Source: Palleronia salina (GTDB taxonomy: Bacteria > Pseudomonadota > Alphaproteobacteria > Rhodobacterales > Rhodobacteraceae). From it: 64,000 nucleotides of DNA. Position numbers and translations under genes: made by a program. The stretch spans positions 1-64,000 of the forward strand of contig NZ_FQZA01000007.1 in the NCBI RefSeq assembly GCF_900141995.1, given 5' to 3'. The notes beneath the pieces were generated by a model, which worked only from the letters and a program-made list of their open reading frames with translations, ran no database searches and was not told where the DNA came from. Below, in pieces: positions 17,098 through 26,350 of the stretch (its first letter is position 1; each line of letters begins with the position of its first letter).

Positions 17098-18261
17098 ATG
17101 CCCATCAAGAACCGTTTCGCCGAAATGTTGCCCGAAATCACCGCCTGGCGGCAGGATCTGCACGCCCATCCCGAGATCCTGTTCGATACGCACCGCACCG
17201 CCGCGCTGGTGGCCGAGCGGCTTCAGGCCTTCGGGTGCGACGAAGTGGCCACCGGTCTGGGCCGCACCGGCGTTGTCGGCATCATCGAAGGCAAGACCAA
17301 CGCCTCGGGCCGCACGATCGGGCTGCGCGCGGACATGGATGCACTCCCGATCCGCGAGGCGACGGGCAAGCCCTATGCCTCGACCACCGACGGCGCGATG
17401 CATGCCTGCGGCCACGACGGTCACACCGCCATGCTGCTGGGCGCCGCGAAATACCTGGCCGAGACACGCAATTTCGACGGCCGCGTCGCCGTGATCTTCC
17501 AGCCCGCCGAAGAGGGCGGCGGCGGCGGGCGCGAGATGTGCCGCGACGGCATCATGGAACGCTGGAACATCGAGGAGGTCTACGGCATGCACAACTGGCC
17601 CGGCATCCCCGTGGGCCAGTTCGCGATCCGCCCCGGGCCCTTCTTCGCCGCCACGGACGTGTTCGACATCGTGGTGGACGGGCAGGGCGGCCACGCCGCC
17701 AAGCCGCACGAAACGGTCGACCCCATCGTCTGTGCCGCGCAGATCGTCTCGGCGATCCAGTCCATCGCGTCGCGCAACGCCGACCCGGTGGAACAGATCG
17801 TGGTGTCGGTCACCTCGGTCGAATCCTCGTCCAAGGCCTTCAACGTGATCCCCGGATCGGTGGCGCTGAAGGGCACCGTGCGCACGCTGAGCCCCGCCAT
17901 GCGCGACCTGGCGCAGACCCGGCTGAGCCAGCTGGCCGAAAGCGTGGCGGCGGGCTTCGGCGCCGTGGCGCGGGTGGATTACGACCGCAACTACCCGGTG
18001 ATGGTGAACCATCCCGACCAGACCGATTTCGCGGCGCAGGTCGCCGCCTCGGTGGCCGGAGACTGCGCGCATGCGCCACTGGTCATGGGGGGCGAAGATT
18101 TCGCCTTCATGCTCGAGGAGCGGCCGGGCGCCTACATCCTCGTGGGCAATGGCGATACCGCGCCGGTCCACCACCCCGAATATGATTTCACCGATGACGC
18201 GATCCCCGCTGGCTGCTCGTGGTGGGCCGGCATCGTGGAACAGCGACTGCCGGCGGCGTGA
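17098..18261 (+). CDS. M20 family amidohydrolase (hippurate hydrolase-like)
   Basis: 387 aa zinc peptidase/amidohydrolase of the M20D group. The N-terminal WRQDLHAHPE, the metal site LRADMDALP, MHACGHDGHTAMLLGAA, the catalytic QPAEEGGGGG and the late MGGEDFAFMLEERPGAY are all present, as is the dimerisation-domain GGHAAKPH. It would hydrolyse N-acyl amino acids or related amides; the substrate is uncertain. It overlaps the next gene by four bases (GTGA), indicating one transcript. Confidence 0.9.
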   Translation: MPIKNRFAEMLPEITAWRQDLHAHPEILFDTHRTAALVAERLQAFGCDEVATGLGRTGVVGIIEGKTNASGRTIGLRADMDALPIREATGKPYASTTDGAMHACGHDGHTAMLLGAAKYLAETRNFDGRVAVIFQPAEEGGGGGREMCRDGIMERWNIEEVYGMHNWPGIPVGQFAIRPGPFFAATDVFDIVVDGQGGHAAKPHETVDPIVCAAQIVSAIQSIASRNADPVEQIVVSVTSVESSSKAFNVIPGSVALKGTVRTLSPAMRDLAQTRLSQLAESVAAGFGAVARVDYDRNYPVMVNHPDQTDFAAQVAASVAGDCAHAPLVMGGEDFAFMLEERPGAYILVGNGDTAPVHHPEYDFTDDAIPAGCSWWAGIVEQRLPAA

Positions 18262-18998
18262 AGCCGGTCCTGATCCTCCAGGGCCGCCCCGAGGACTTGG
18301 CGGCCGACGAGGAATACGACGCGATCCTGCGCCGCGGCGGCTTGACCGGGGACGACACGTTGCGCGTGCGGCTGGAACGCGACGGCCTGCCGGACGGCCT
18401 GTCGCTGGACGATGTCGGCGCGATCATCATGGGCGGCGGGCCCGCCTGCGTCTCCGACGATCCCTCGACTCGCAGCGCGCCCGAGACCCGCATCGTCGAA
18501 GGGCTGCGCGCGCTGCTGGTCGATATCTGCGCGCGCGACCTGCCGTTTCTCGGCTGTTGCTACGGGATCGGGGCGCTGGCCGATTTCCTGGGCGGCCCGG
18601 TCTCGAAGGACCGCTGGGGCGAGGGCGTGTCGGTGACCGATTGCCGTGTGACCGATGCGGGCCGCGCCGATCCACTGCTCGAAGGTGTGCCCGACCGTTT
18701 CGGCGCGCTGGTGGCCCACAAGGAGGCGGTGCAGGCCCTTCCGCCGAGCTGCGCGCATCTGGTCGAGGGGCCGGACTGCCCGTTCCAGATGATCCGCCAC
18801 GGGCGCAACGTCTATGCCACGCAGTTCCACCCCGAGGCCGACGCCGCCAGCTTTGCCCTGCGCATCGATGTCTATGCCGACCGCGGCTATTTCGAGCCGT
18901 CCGAGGCCGAGCGGCTGAAGGCCCTTGCCGCCGCAGGGCCGGTGGACGCGTCGCACCGGATCCTCGCCAACTTCGTCCGGCGGTATCGCGGGGCCTGA
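18258..18998 (+). CDS. Class I glutamine amidotransferase (GMP synthase-like domain)
   Basis: 246 aa. A lone type-1 glutaminase domain: IIMGGGPACVSD, nucleophile Cys in LGCCYGIGALA, and His-Glu in ATQFHPEAD. It resembles stand-alone GuaA-N-like proteins that deaminate glutamine or gamma-glutamyl compounds; the acceptor is unknown. The start is the GTG overlapping the stop of the M20 gene, so the two are translationally coupled. An amide-hydrolysis partnership is an inference only. Confidence 0.8.
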   Translation: MKPVLILQGRPEDLAADEEYDAILRRGGLTGDDTLRVRLERDGLPDGLSLDDVGAIIMGGGPACVSDDPSTRSAPETRIVEGLRALLVDICARDLPFLGCCYGIGALADFLGGPVSKDRWGEGVSVTDCRVTDAGRADPLLEGVPDRFGALVAHKEAVQALPPSCAHLVEGPDCPFQMIRHGRNVYATQFHPEADAASFALRIDVYADRGYFEPSEAERLKALAAAGPVDASHRILANFVRRYRGA

Positions 18999-19010
18999 GG
19001 CGTGGGATAT

Positions 19011-19032
19011 GAGTATTTGTAGACCAGTGATG
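19011..19032 (+). repeat. Dispersed GTATTTG/GACCAGTGATG repeat, copy 1
   Basis: A 22-base element with core GTATTTG-n-AGACCAGTGATG, 13 bases after the amidotransferase stop and before the convergent waaA gene. Further copies on the same strand are at 30019, 30093 and 31911. Confidence 0.7.
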
Positions 19033-19052
19033 AGGCCGGGGCGCGTTTTTCC

Positions 19053-21341
19053 TCAGGCGCGGCGCAGCAGGTCGCGGTAGATCGCGATCAGCGCGTCCGC
19101 CTCGGATTGCAGGGTGAAGTGCGCGCGGACATGGGTGCGGGCGGCGGCGCCCAGCTGCGCCAGCCGGTCGCGGTCGGACAGGGCCGTGCGCACGGCGTCG
19201 GCGATGACCGACGCCTCCCCGGGCGGCACCAGCGCGCCAGTCTGGCCGTCCACCACCAGTTCGTCGAAGGCGCCGACCGTGGTCGCGATCACCGGCACGC
19301 CGCAGGCCATGGCCTCGAGCGGGGTCAGGCCGAAGCCTTCCCACCGCTGGGGCGCGACGTAGAGGTCGAGCGCGGCGTAATGGTCGGCGATCTCGTGCAC
19401 CGGAACTTCGGGCGGGAAGAGGATGCGCCCGGACAGGCCGGCGGCCTCCACGCGCGCCTTCAGGTCCTGCAGGAAGGCGCGGTCCTTCTCGGTCGCGCGG
19501 CCCATGACCAGCGCGGTGGCGTCGGGATGCGCGGGCAGGACCGCGATCATCGCGTCGACGAACAGGTCCGTGCCCTTGGAGCTTCGGATGCGCCCGAAGC
19601 AGCCGATCAGCAGTCCGTCCGGCAGGCCCAGCCGCTGCCGCAGCGCGGTGCGGTCCGGGGCGGGGGTGAAGGCGTCCGTGTCGATCCCGTGGCGGATGAC
19701 GCTGGCGGGCCGGTCGAGATAGGCGGCGGTCTTGTCCGACGTCGCCACCACGGCGTCCATGCGCGCGATCAGCCACTTGGTCAGCCCGGTATGTCGCCGC
19801 TGCGAGGCCGACGTGAACAGCAACGCCATCCGCTTGCGCAGCAGGTGGCGCAGGGCGAGGCCGCCGATCATCTCGACATTGCGGCGCGCATGCCAGACAC
19901 GGCGCACCCGCCGGGGCAGAAGCGGCAACCGCCAGAGCGGGATCTGCGGAACGTGGTCGGGCAGGGCGGGGGCGGTGGCGCGGATGGCGATCTGGCGGGC
20001 CTGAAGCGGCACCAGTCGCACCACCGTGGCGGTCACGCCCGAGAGCCGGCGCTTGAAATTCGGGGCCAGGACGACCGGCGGCGCGGTCTCGGACGGGCGG
20101 GCCGCCAGCCCGCGAAGCTCGTCCGCCACCGCGTCGAGGTCCGGGGCCTGCAATTCGGCGGCACCGGCGCGGTCGCCGTCGAGGAAGGGCGCGATCGCGG
20201 CGGGCAACTGCGCCGGATCGTCTATCACGGTCGCGGCGCCCTGATCGACCAGGGCCGCGTAGATGTCGGCGGCGTTGGTGATGTGCGGCCCCGTCACCGC
20301 GTGGCAGCCGAGCTGCGCGGGCTCCACCGGGTTGTGGCCGCCCATGTCGGTGAACGAGCCGCCGACGAAGGCCGCGGGGGCGAGCGAGAACCACAGCCCG
20401 AGCTCGCCCAGCGTATCGGCCAGGTAGATCTGGCACCGCGCGTCTGGCAGCGCGGCGGTCGAGCGTTGGGTGACCCAGAACCCCCGGTCCTGCAGCTCGG
20501 CCGCGATGGCGTCCCCACGCTCGGGGTGGCGGGGGACGAGGATCAGCAGCAGGTCGGGGCGGTCGTTCAGGAGGGTGCGATGCGCCTCGGCGGCAATGAC
20601 CTCTTCCCCCGGGTGGGTCGAGGCCGCGACCCAGACGGGCCGACCCGCCAGCGCGCCCTGCATCTCGTCCAGCCGGGCGGTGTCCACGGGCAGCGGATCG
20701 GCGGCCGTCTTCAACGTGCCGATCACGCGCAGCCGGTCGTCCCGCGCACCGAGCTCCCGCAGGCCCCGCGCCGTCCGCTCATCTTGGGCGAGGATCAGGC
20801 CGATCCGGTCCAGCATGTGGCGGGCCAGGGGGCGCAGCTTCTGCCAGCGGCGCAGCGACCGGCCCGATAGGCGCGCGCCGACCAGCGCGACGGGAATGGC
20901 GCGGTCGTGCGCTTCGGTGATCTGCCGGGGCCAGAGCTCGGATTCCGTGAGCACCAGCAGGTCCGGGCGCCAGTGGTCCAGGAACCGCCGCACGGCGCGC
21001 CCGGTGTCGAGCGGCGCGAAGCGGTGGACCAGGTCGGGCGCGCGGGCGGCCACCATCCGGGCCGACGTGGCGGTGGTGGTCGTCAGGACCACGGTGGCGT
21101 CCCGCGACAGGCGCTGGGCGAGGGGGAGGATCGACATCGCCTCGCCCACCGACACGGCGTGGACCCAGATGACACGTCCCGCCGGGCGGTTACCCGACTG
21201 CAATCCCCGGCGTTCGGCCAACCGATCCCCGGGCACGCCTTGCGAAGTCAGCTTGTCGGCATCCCGGCGATACGCGGCGGGCGCGATCCCCGCCGCCAGC
21301 ACCCGGTACAGTGCGTAGAGCGCCCGGCCGGGCAGGCTCAT
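19053..21341 (-). CDS. waaA: WaaA (Kdo transferase) - LpcC-like glycosyltransferase fusion
   Basis: 762 aa, two enzymes in one frame. Residues 1 to about 415 are a complete GT30 Kdo transferase: [13 protein letters not shown], the ASTHPGEEV phosphate region, RHPERG and the long C-terminal [17 protein letters not shown]. It adds Kdo to lipid A precursor. From about residue 423 a full GT4 glycosyltransferase follows, opening with [17 protein letters not shown] and carrying the EX7E motif EGFGLTPLE near 668-676. This start is typical of LpcC-type LPS-core mannosyltransferases. No stop or restart lies at the joint (around base 20075). The ATG overlaps the moaA stop (ATGA). A stop lost by sequencing error is the alternative to a true fusion. 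Confidence 0.88.
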   Translation of the reverse strand: MSLPGRALYALYRVLAAGIAPAAYRRDADKLTSQGVPGDRLAERRGLQSGNRPAGRVIWVHAVSVGEAMSILPLAQRLSRDATVVLTTTTATSARMVAARAPDLVHRFAPLDTGRAVRRFLDHWRPDLLVLTESELWPRQITEAHDRAIPVALVGARLSGRSLRRWQKLRPLARHMLDRIGLILAQDERTARGLRELGARDDRLRVIGTLKTAADPLPVDTARLDEMQGALAGRPVWVAASTHPGEEVIAAEAHRTLLNDRPDLLLILVPRHPERGDAIAAELQDRGFWVTQRSTAALPDARCQIYLADTLGELGLWFSLAPAAFVGGSFTDMGGHNPVEPAQLGCHAVTGPHITNAADIYAALVDQGAATVIDDPAQLPAAIAPFLDGDRAGAAELQAPDLDAVADELRGLAARPSETAPPVVLAPNFKRRLSGVTATVVRLVPLQARQIAIRATAPALPDHVPQIPLWRLPLLPRRVRRVWHARRNVEMIGGLALRHLLRKRMALLFTSASQRRHTGLTKWLIARMDAVVATSDKTAAYLDRPASVIRHGIDTDAFTPAPDRTALRQRLGLPDGLLIGCFGRIRSSKGTDLFVDAMIAVLPAHPDATALVMGRATEKDRAFLQDLKARVEAAGLSGRILFPPEVPVHEIADHYAALDLYVAPQRWEGFGLTPLEAMACGVPVIATTVGAFDELVVDGQTGALVPPGEASVIADAVRTALSDRDRLAQLGAAARTHVRAHFTLQSEADALIAIYRDLLRRA

Positions 21342-22342
21342 CCGCCCGTGTGGCTCATGTGCCGGGTCATCTGGCCATCCGCGCGCTGGCGCGAATAGTC
21401 GAAATCATGGCCCTTCGGCTTCAGCGAGATCGCGGCGCGGATCGCCTGTTCCAGCACCCGGTCGTCGTCGGAGGCGCGCAGCGGGGCGCGCAGGTCGGCC
21501 ATGTCTTCCTGCCCGAGGCACATGTAGAGCTCGCCCGTGCAGGTCAGCCGCACGCGGTTGCAGCTTTCGCAGAAATTATGCGTCAGCGGCGTGATGAAGC
21601 CGATATCCTGGCCCGTCTCCTCGATCTTGGCGTAGCGTGCCGGGCCGCCGGTGCGCTTGGGGATATCGGACAGGGTATAGCGCTCGGCCAGTTGGCCGCG
21701 CAGGTCCTTCAGCGACCAGTACTGGCCGACGCGGTCCTCGTTGCCCAAATCGCCCATGGGCATGACCTCGATGAAGGTCAGGTCCATGCCGCGATCGGCG
21801 CACCACTCGGTCAGCGCGAACAATTCGTCCTCGTTGAAGCCCTTGAGCGCGACGGTGTTGATCTTGACCTTCAGCCCGGCGGCCAGCGCGGCGTCGATCC
21901 CCTTCAGCACCTGCGGCAGGCGGCCCCAGCGGGTCACGCGGGCGAACTTGTCCTCGTCCAGCGTGTCGAGCGAGACGTTCACCCGGCGCACGCCGGCGGC
22001 ATACAGGTCCTCGGCGAAGCGATGCAGCTGCGATCCGTTGGTGGTGAGCGTCAGCTCGTGCAGGTCGCCGCTGTCCAGGTGCCGGGACATGGAGCGGAAG
22101 AAGGTCATGATATCGCGGCGCACCAAGGGCTCGCCGCCGGTGATGCGCAGCTTCTTTACCCCCAGCCGGACGAAGGTCGAACACATGCGGTCGAGCTCTT
22201 CGAGCGTCAGCAATTCCTTCTTGGGCAGGAACTGCATGTTCTCGGCCATGCAATAGACGCAGCGAAAATCGCAGCGGTCGGTGACGGAGACGCGCAGGTA
22301 CGAGATCGCGCGCTGGAACGGGTCGATGAGGGGTGCAGTCAT
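21338..22342 (-). CDS. moaA: GTP 3',8-cyclase MoaA
   Basis: 334 aa radical-SAM enzyme that starts molybdenum-cofactor synthesis by converting GTP to 3',8-cH2GTP. The SAM 4Fe-4S cluster cysteines are Cys24, Cys28 and Cys31 (CDFRCVYC). The second cluster is in [11 protein letters not shown]. The C-terminal Gly-Gly is present (HTGG). I start at the ATG at 22342. A TTGCGG-17-TAGCTT promoter ends exactly 7 bases before it and there is no ribosome binding site, suggesting a leaderless mRNA. It is coupled to the LPS gene waaA. Confidence 0.95.
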   Translation of the reverse strand: MTAPLIDPFQRAISYLRVSVTDRCDFRCVYCMAENMQFLPKKELLTLEELDRMCSTFVRLGVKKLRITGGEPLVRRDIMTFFRSMSRHLDSGDLHELTLTTNGSQLHRFAEDLYAAGVRRVNVSLDTLDEDKFARVTRWGRLPQVLKGIDAALAAGLKVKINTVALKGFNEDELFALTEWCADRGMDLTFIEVMPMGDLGNEDRVGQYWSLKDLRGQLAERYTLSDIPKRTGGPARYAKIEETGQDIGFITPLTHNFCESCNRVRLTCTGELYMCLGQEDMADLRAPLRASDDDRVLEQAIRAAISLKPKGHDFDYSRQRADGQMTRHMSHTGG

Positions 22343-22349
22343 GGTGGGG

Positions 22350-22378
22350 AAGCTAAGGGTCGCGCAGTCGGCCCGCAA
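22350..22378 (-). promoter_or_regulatory. Candidate leaderless promoter of moaA
   Basis: Minus strand TTGCGG (22378-22373), a 17-base spacer and TAGCTT (22355-22350). The -10 ends 7 bases before the moaA ATG, so transcription would start at or next to the A of ATG. Confidence 0.5.
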
Positions 22379-22392
22379 GCCTCCTTTGGTCG

Positions 22393-22421
22393 TTGGCAAG
22401 GCGCGCCGCAGGACCTAGCTT
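22393..22421 (+). promoter_or_regulatory. Candidate leaderless promoter of the lipoprotein gene
   Basis: TTGGCA (22393-22398), a 17-base spacer and TAGCTT (22416-22421); the ATG at 22429 follows after 7 bases. It is the divergent counterpart of the moaA promoter, with an identical -10 hexamer. Confidence 0.5.
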
Positions 22422-22428
22422 GGAACAC

Positions 22429-22923
22429 ATGAAAGTATTCTTGATCCTGGGCGCGGTCGCCCTTTCGTTGTCGGGCTGCGCCCGCGTGTCCTCGGTTTTC
22501 CAGGGCGGTGGGTCGTCTTCACCGGCGCCCCAGGCCGAGGCGGCACCACCCCCGCCCGAGGAAATCGCCGAGATCGTCAGCGCCCCGCCACCGGCAAGCG
22601 GGTCGCGCACCGCCGACGATTTCGACACCGTCACCGACGAGCAGAGGACCGCCGCGAGCGCCGCGCCCAGCGGGGGCGAGCAACGTTTGGGCGAGGTCGT
22701 CGCCTCGCTGGGCGATCCGACACAGCCCGGCCTTTGGATCAAGACCTCGCTGGTGGATGCGCAGCAGTCGGGCCGGCTGGAATACCCGGTGCGCGGCACC
22801 TCGGCGGTGGTTGAGCTGCGGCCGCTGGACGGTGACGGCGGCAGCCAGGTATCGCTGGCGGCCATGCGCCTGCTCGAGGCGCCGCTGACCGACCTGCCGA
22901 CGCTGGTCGTCTACGCCAACTGA
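22429..22923 (+). CDS. Putative lipoprotein
   Basis: 164 aa. Signal MKVFLILGAVALSLSGCARV has a lipobox Cys. The mature region begins with a Pro/Ala/Glu-rich flexible stretch to about residue 75. A compact C-terminal domain of about 85 residues follows (EVVASLGDPTQPGLWIKT ... GDGGSQVSLAAMRLL), which looks like a septal or peptidoglycan-associated accessory domain but matches no family I can name. Its stop overlaps the ATG of the acyl-CoA synthetase by one base. Confidence 0.65.
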   Translation: MKVFLILGAVALSLSGCARVSSVFQGGGSSSPAPQAEAAPPPPEEIAEIVSAPPPASGSRTADDFDTVTDEQRTAASAAPSGGEQRLGEVVASLGDPTQPGLWIKTSLVDAQQSGRLEYPVRGTSAVVELRPLDGDGGSQVSLAAMRLLEAPLTDLPTLVVYAN

Positions 22924-24533
22924 TGGACGACGCGGGGCGCGACCGGCGCATTCTGCCGCCCGATCGCGCCGCCTTCGCCTGGGATATTCCCGACCGGCTG
23001 AACATCGCCGAGCGCTGTTGCGACAGCTGGGCCGCGCTGGCGCCCGACCGCGTGGCCTTGCGTCACGTGGGCGCGAACGGCGCGGTGACGGACTGGACCT
23101 ATGCCGCCCTGAAGGACGCCTCGGACCGGCTGGCGGCGGCGCTGGCGGCACGGGGCGTGGGCCGCGGCGAGCGGGTGGCGCTGCTGCTGAGCCAGGGCCC
23201 CGAGGTCATGCTGGGGCATTTCGCGGCGATGAAGCTGGGCGCCGTCTCGCTGCCGCTGTTCACGCTGTTCGGCCCCGAGGCCCTTCGGTTCCGGCTGGCC
23301 GACAGCGCGGCGAAGGTCGCGATCACCGATGGCGCGAACCTGCCGAAGCTCACCGGCCTGCGCGACGACTTGCCCGACCTCGAACACCTGCTCTGCACCG
23401 ATCCGGGGCAGGGCGTGCCGGCGCTGGACGCGCTGGTCGCGGCGACCGATCCGATTGCCCGGTCGGTCGATACCGCCGCCGACGACCCGGCCATGATGAT
23501 CTACACGTCCGGCACCACCGGGCCGCCCAAGGGTGTCCTCCACGCCCATCGCTTCCTGCTCGGGCATCTGCCCTGCATGGAGGTCAACCACGCCGACCTG
23601 CCGTTGCCGGACGACGTGGGCTGGACGCCCGCCGACTGGGCGTGGATCGGCGGCCTCATGGACCTGGCCATGCCGTCCCTTTACTACGGCGTGCGCCTGA
23701 TCAGCCACCGGATGCGCAAATTCGACGCCGGGGCCGCGTGGGACCTGATCGCGCGCGAGCGCGTCACGCGCCTGTTTCTGCCGCCCGCCGCGCTTCGGGC
23801 CATGCGGACGGTGCCGGTGCCGCAAGGCGTCGCCGTGCGGTCCATCGGGTCGGGGGGCGAGGCGCTGGGCGCCGACCTGATCGGCTGGGGGCGCGAGACG
23901 CTCGGCGCGGAGATCAACGAGCTTTACGGCCAGACCGAGTGCAACCTCGTCGTCGCCTCGGACGCCGCGCGGGGGGTGCAAAAGCAGGGCTACATGGGCC
24001 GCGCGGTGCCCGGCCACGACGTCGCGGTGATCGACGCGGGCGGCACCCCGGTGCTGGACCAGCTGGGCGAGATCGCGGTGCGGCAGCCCGATCCCGGCAT
24101 GTTCCTGCGGTATTGGAACCGGCCCGAGAAGACGGCCGAGAAGTTCGCGGGCGACTGGATGCGCACCGGCGACCTGGGGCGGATGGACCGGGACGGCTAC
24201 GTCGCCTTCGTGTCGCGCGACGACGACGTGATCAATTCCAGCGGCTACCGCATCGGCCCGTCCGAGATCGAGGGCTGCCTCTGCGCGCACCCGGCCGTGG
24301 CGGCGGCCGCCGTCGTGGGCCTGCCCGATGCCCAGCGGGGTGAGGCGGTGACCGCCTTCGTGGTGCTGGCCGGCGGGGTCGACCCTGCGGACATCGAAGC
24401 CACGCTCATCGACCATGTGCGCAGTGCGCTCAGCCCGCACATGGCGCCCAGGGCCGTGCATCTGCGCGACAGCCTGCCGGTCACGGCCACGGGCAAGATC
24501 ATGCGCCGCGCGCTGCGCGACGACAGCGCCTAG
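22923..24533 (+). CDS. AMP-binding acyl-CoA synthetase
   Basis: 536 aa adenylate-forming enzyme that activates a carboxylic acid to its acyl-CoA. Core motifs are YTSGTTGPPKGVLHAHR (ATP loop), ELYGQTECN, RTGDLGRMDRDGY and the hinge region SSGYRIGPSEIE. The C-terminal catalytic Lys lies in ATGKIMRRAL. The layout fits the acetyl/medium-chain acyl-CoA synthetase group; the exact acid is unknown. No signal peptide. It is co-transcribed with the upstream lipoprotein and convergent with glmS. Confidence 0.88.
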   Translation: MDDAGRDRRILPPDRAAFAWDIPDRLNIAERCCDSWAALAPDRVALRHVGANGAVTDWTYAALKDASDRLAAALAARGVGRGERVALLLSQGPEVMLGHFAAMKLGAVSLPLFTLFGPEALRFRLADSAAKVAITDGANLPKLTGLRDDLPDLEHLLCTDPGQGVPALDALVAATDPIARSVDTAADDPAMMIYTSGTTGPPKGVLHAHRFLLGHLPCMEVNHADLPLPDDVGWTPADWAWIGGLMDLAMPSLYYGVRLISHRMRKFDAGAAWDLIARERVTRLFLPPAALRAMRTVPVPQGVAVRSIGSGGEALGADLIGWGRETLGAEINELYGQTECNLVVASDAARGVQKQGYMGRAVPGHDVAVIDAGGTPVLDQLGEIAVRQPDPGMFLRYWNRPEKTAEKFAGDWMRTGDLGRMDRDGYVAFVSRDDDVINSSGYRIGPSEIEGCLCAHPAVAAAAVVGLPDAQRGEAVTAFVVLAGGVDPADIEATLIDHVRSALSPHMAPRAVHLRDSLPVTATGKIMRRALRDDSA

Positions 24534-24537
24534 CGGA

Positions 24538-26349
24538 TCACTCCACCGTCACAGATTTCGCCAGGTTGCGTGGCTGGTCCACGTCGGTGCCCTTGGCGAT
24601 GGCGGTGTGATAGGCCAGCAGCTGCGCGGGCACGGCATAGAGGATCGGCGCCCACAGCTCGGCCACATCGGGCATCTGCGCCGTGTGCCAGGTCGTCCGC
24701 TGCGACGACAGACCCTGGGTGTCGCTGACCAAGACGACCTTGCCGCCGCGGGCCATAACCTCCTGCATGTTGCTGACGGTCTTGCCGAACAGCGGGTCGG
24801 TGGGGGCGAAGACGATGACGGGCACGCTGTCGTCCACCAAGGCGATGGGCCCGTGTTTCAATTCGCCCGACGCATAACCTTCGGCGTGGATGTAACTGAT
24901 TTCCTTGAGTTTCAGTGCCCCTTCGAGCGCCAGCGGATACATCGCGCCGCGCCCCAGGAACAGGATGTCGCGCGCCTCGGACAGATCGCGGGCGATATCG
25001 CGCAGCTCGTCCTCGATGTTCAGGGCCTGGGCGATCAGCGCCGGGATCCGGGTGAGCGTGTCGAGATGCGCGTCCATCTGCTCGGCCGTCAGCGTGCCGC
25101 GATCGCGCGCCGCCTTCAGGGCGAGGACCGCGAGCACGGCCAGCTGGCAGGTGAAGGCCTTGGTCGACGCGACCCCGATCTCGCGGCCCGCGAGGATGGG
25201 CAGCACCACGTCCGCCGCGCGCGCGATCGAAGATCCCTCGACATTCACCACCGCGACGATGGGGCATTTGCCCTTGCAATAGTTCAGGGCGGCCAGGGTA
25301 TCGGCCGTCTCGCCCGACTGGCTGACGAAGACGGCCAGCGTGCCCTCGGGGATCGGCGGCTCGCGATAGCGGAATTCCGAGGCCACATCGACCTCGACCG
25401 GCAGGTTGGCCAGCCGCTCGATCCAGTATTTCGCCACGAGACAGGCATAGTAGGCCGTGCCGCAGGCGACCATCACCACGCGGTTGACCTTGGCGAAATC
25501 GACGGCGTCGTTCGGCATCACCAGGTCGGCGTCGCGGATGTAGTGCTGTAGCGCCTGGTCCAGAACCGCCGGCTGCTCGGCGATTTCCTTGGCCATCCAG
25601 TGGCGGTGGCCCCCCTTTTCGACGCGGCCCGCCTCGGGCGTGATCGGCTCGCTGGGACGCTCCACCGGCTGGTTGTGGGCGTCGTAGATCTGGACCGAGT
25701 TGCGGGTCAGAACCGCCCAGTCGCCTTCCTCGAGATAGGTCAGGTGATCGGTCATGGGCGCCAGCGCGATGGCGTCCGACCCGACATAGGCCTCGCCATC
25801 ATCCAGGCTGATGGCCAGCGGGCTGCCGCGCCGCGCCGCGATCATCAGGTCGTCGTGCCCGTCGAACAGGAAGGCAAGCGCGAACGCGCCTTCCAGCCGC
25901 TGCAGGGTCTGTGCCACGGCTTCGTCGGGGGTCGCGCCGTCCTCGAGATAGCTTTGCGCCAGCAGCGCGATGGTCTCGGTATCGGTATCCGTCTCGGCGC
26001 CGAAGTTCTGAGCCTTCAGCTCGGCCCGAAGCGTCTCGAAATTCTCGATGATCCCGTTGTGCACCACCGCAACCGGGCCCGCGCGATGCGGGTGGGCGTT
26101 GACCTCGGTCGGTGCGCCGTGGGTGGCCCAGCGGGTATGGCCGATGCCGGACTTGCCGGGCAGCGGATCGCGCACCAGCGTGTCGCTGAGATTGATGAGC
26201 TTGCCCACGGCGCGGCGCCGGTCGAGATGGCCGTCGTCCACCGTGGCGATGCCGGCGCTGTCGTAGCCGCGGTATTCCAGGCGCTTCAGCGCCTCGACCA
26301 GAAGGGGCGAGACCTCGTGCTTGCCCAGAACGCCGACGATGCCGCACAT
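24538..26349 (-). CDS. glmS: Glucosamine-6-phosphate synthase (isomerizing)
   Basis: 603 aa. It makes glucosamine-6-phosphate from fructose-6-phosphate and glutamine, the entry to amino-sugar and cell-wall synthesis. The N-terminal class II glutaminase begins MCGIVGVLG with the nucleophilic Cys2. Two SIS sugar-isomerase domains follow (FVSQSGETADTLAAL is the first phosphate loop), and the sequence ends in AKSVTVE. Its start is one base after the glmU stop, so glmU-glmS form one operon. No glmS ribozyme is present, as expected outside Firmicutes. Confidence 0.97.
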   Translation of the reverse strand: MCGIVGVLGKHEVSPLLVEALKRLEYRGYDSAGIATVDDGHLDRRRAVGKLINLSDTLVRDPLPGKSGIGHTRWATHGAPTEVNAHPHRAGPVAVVHNGIIENFETLRAELKAQNFGAETDTDTETIALLAQSYLEDGATPDEAVAQTLQRLEGAFALAFLFDGHDDLMIAARRGSPLAISLDDGEAYVGSDAIALAPMTDHLTYLEEGDWAVLTRNSVQIYDAHNQPVERPSEPITPEAGRVEKGGHRHWMAKEIAEQPAVLDQALQHYIRDADLVMPNDAVDFAKVNRVVMVACGTAYYACLVAKYWIERLANLPVEVDVASEFRYREPPIPEGTLAVFVSQSGETADTLAALNYCKGKCPIVAVVNVEGSSIARAADVVLPILAGREIGVASTKAFTCQLAVLAVLALKAARDRGTLTAEQMDAHLDTLTRIPALIAQALNIEDELRDIARDLSEARDILFLGRGAMYPLALEGALKLKEISYIHAEGYASGELKHGPIALVDDSVPVIVFAPTDPLFGKTVSNMQEVMARGGKVVLVSDTQGLSSQRTTWHTAQMPDVAELWAPILYAVPAQLLAYHTAIAKGTDVDQPRNLAKSVTVE

Positions 26350-26350
26350 G

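Noticed and set aside
24538-26349. Possible glmS ribozyme or leader riboswitch
   Set aside because: The glmS start is one base after the glmU stop, leaving no room for such an element.
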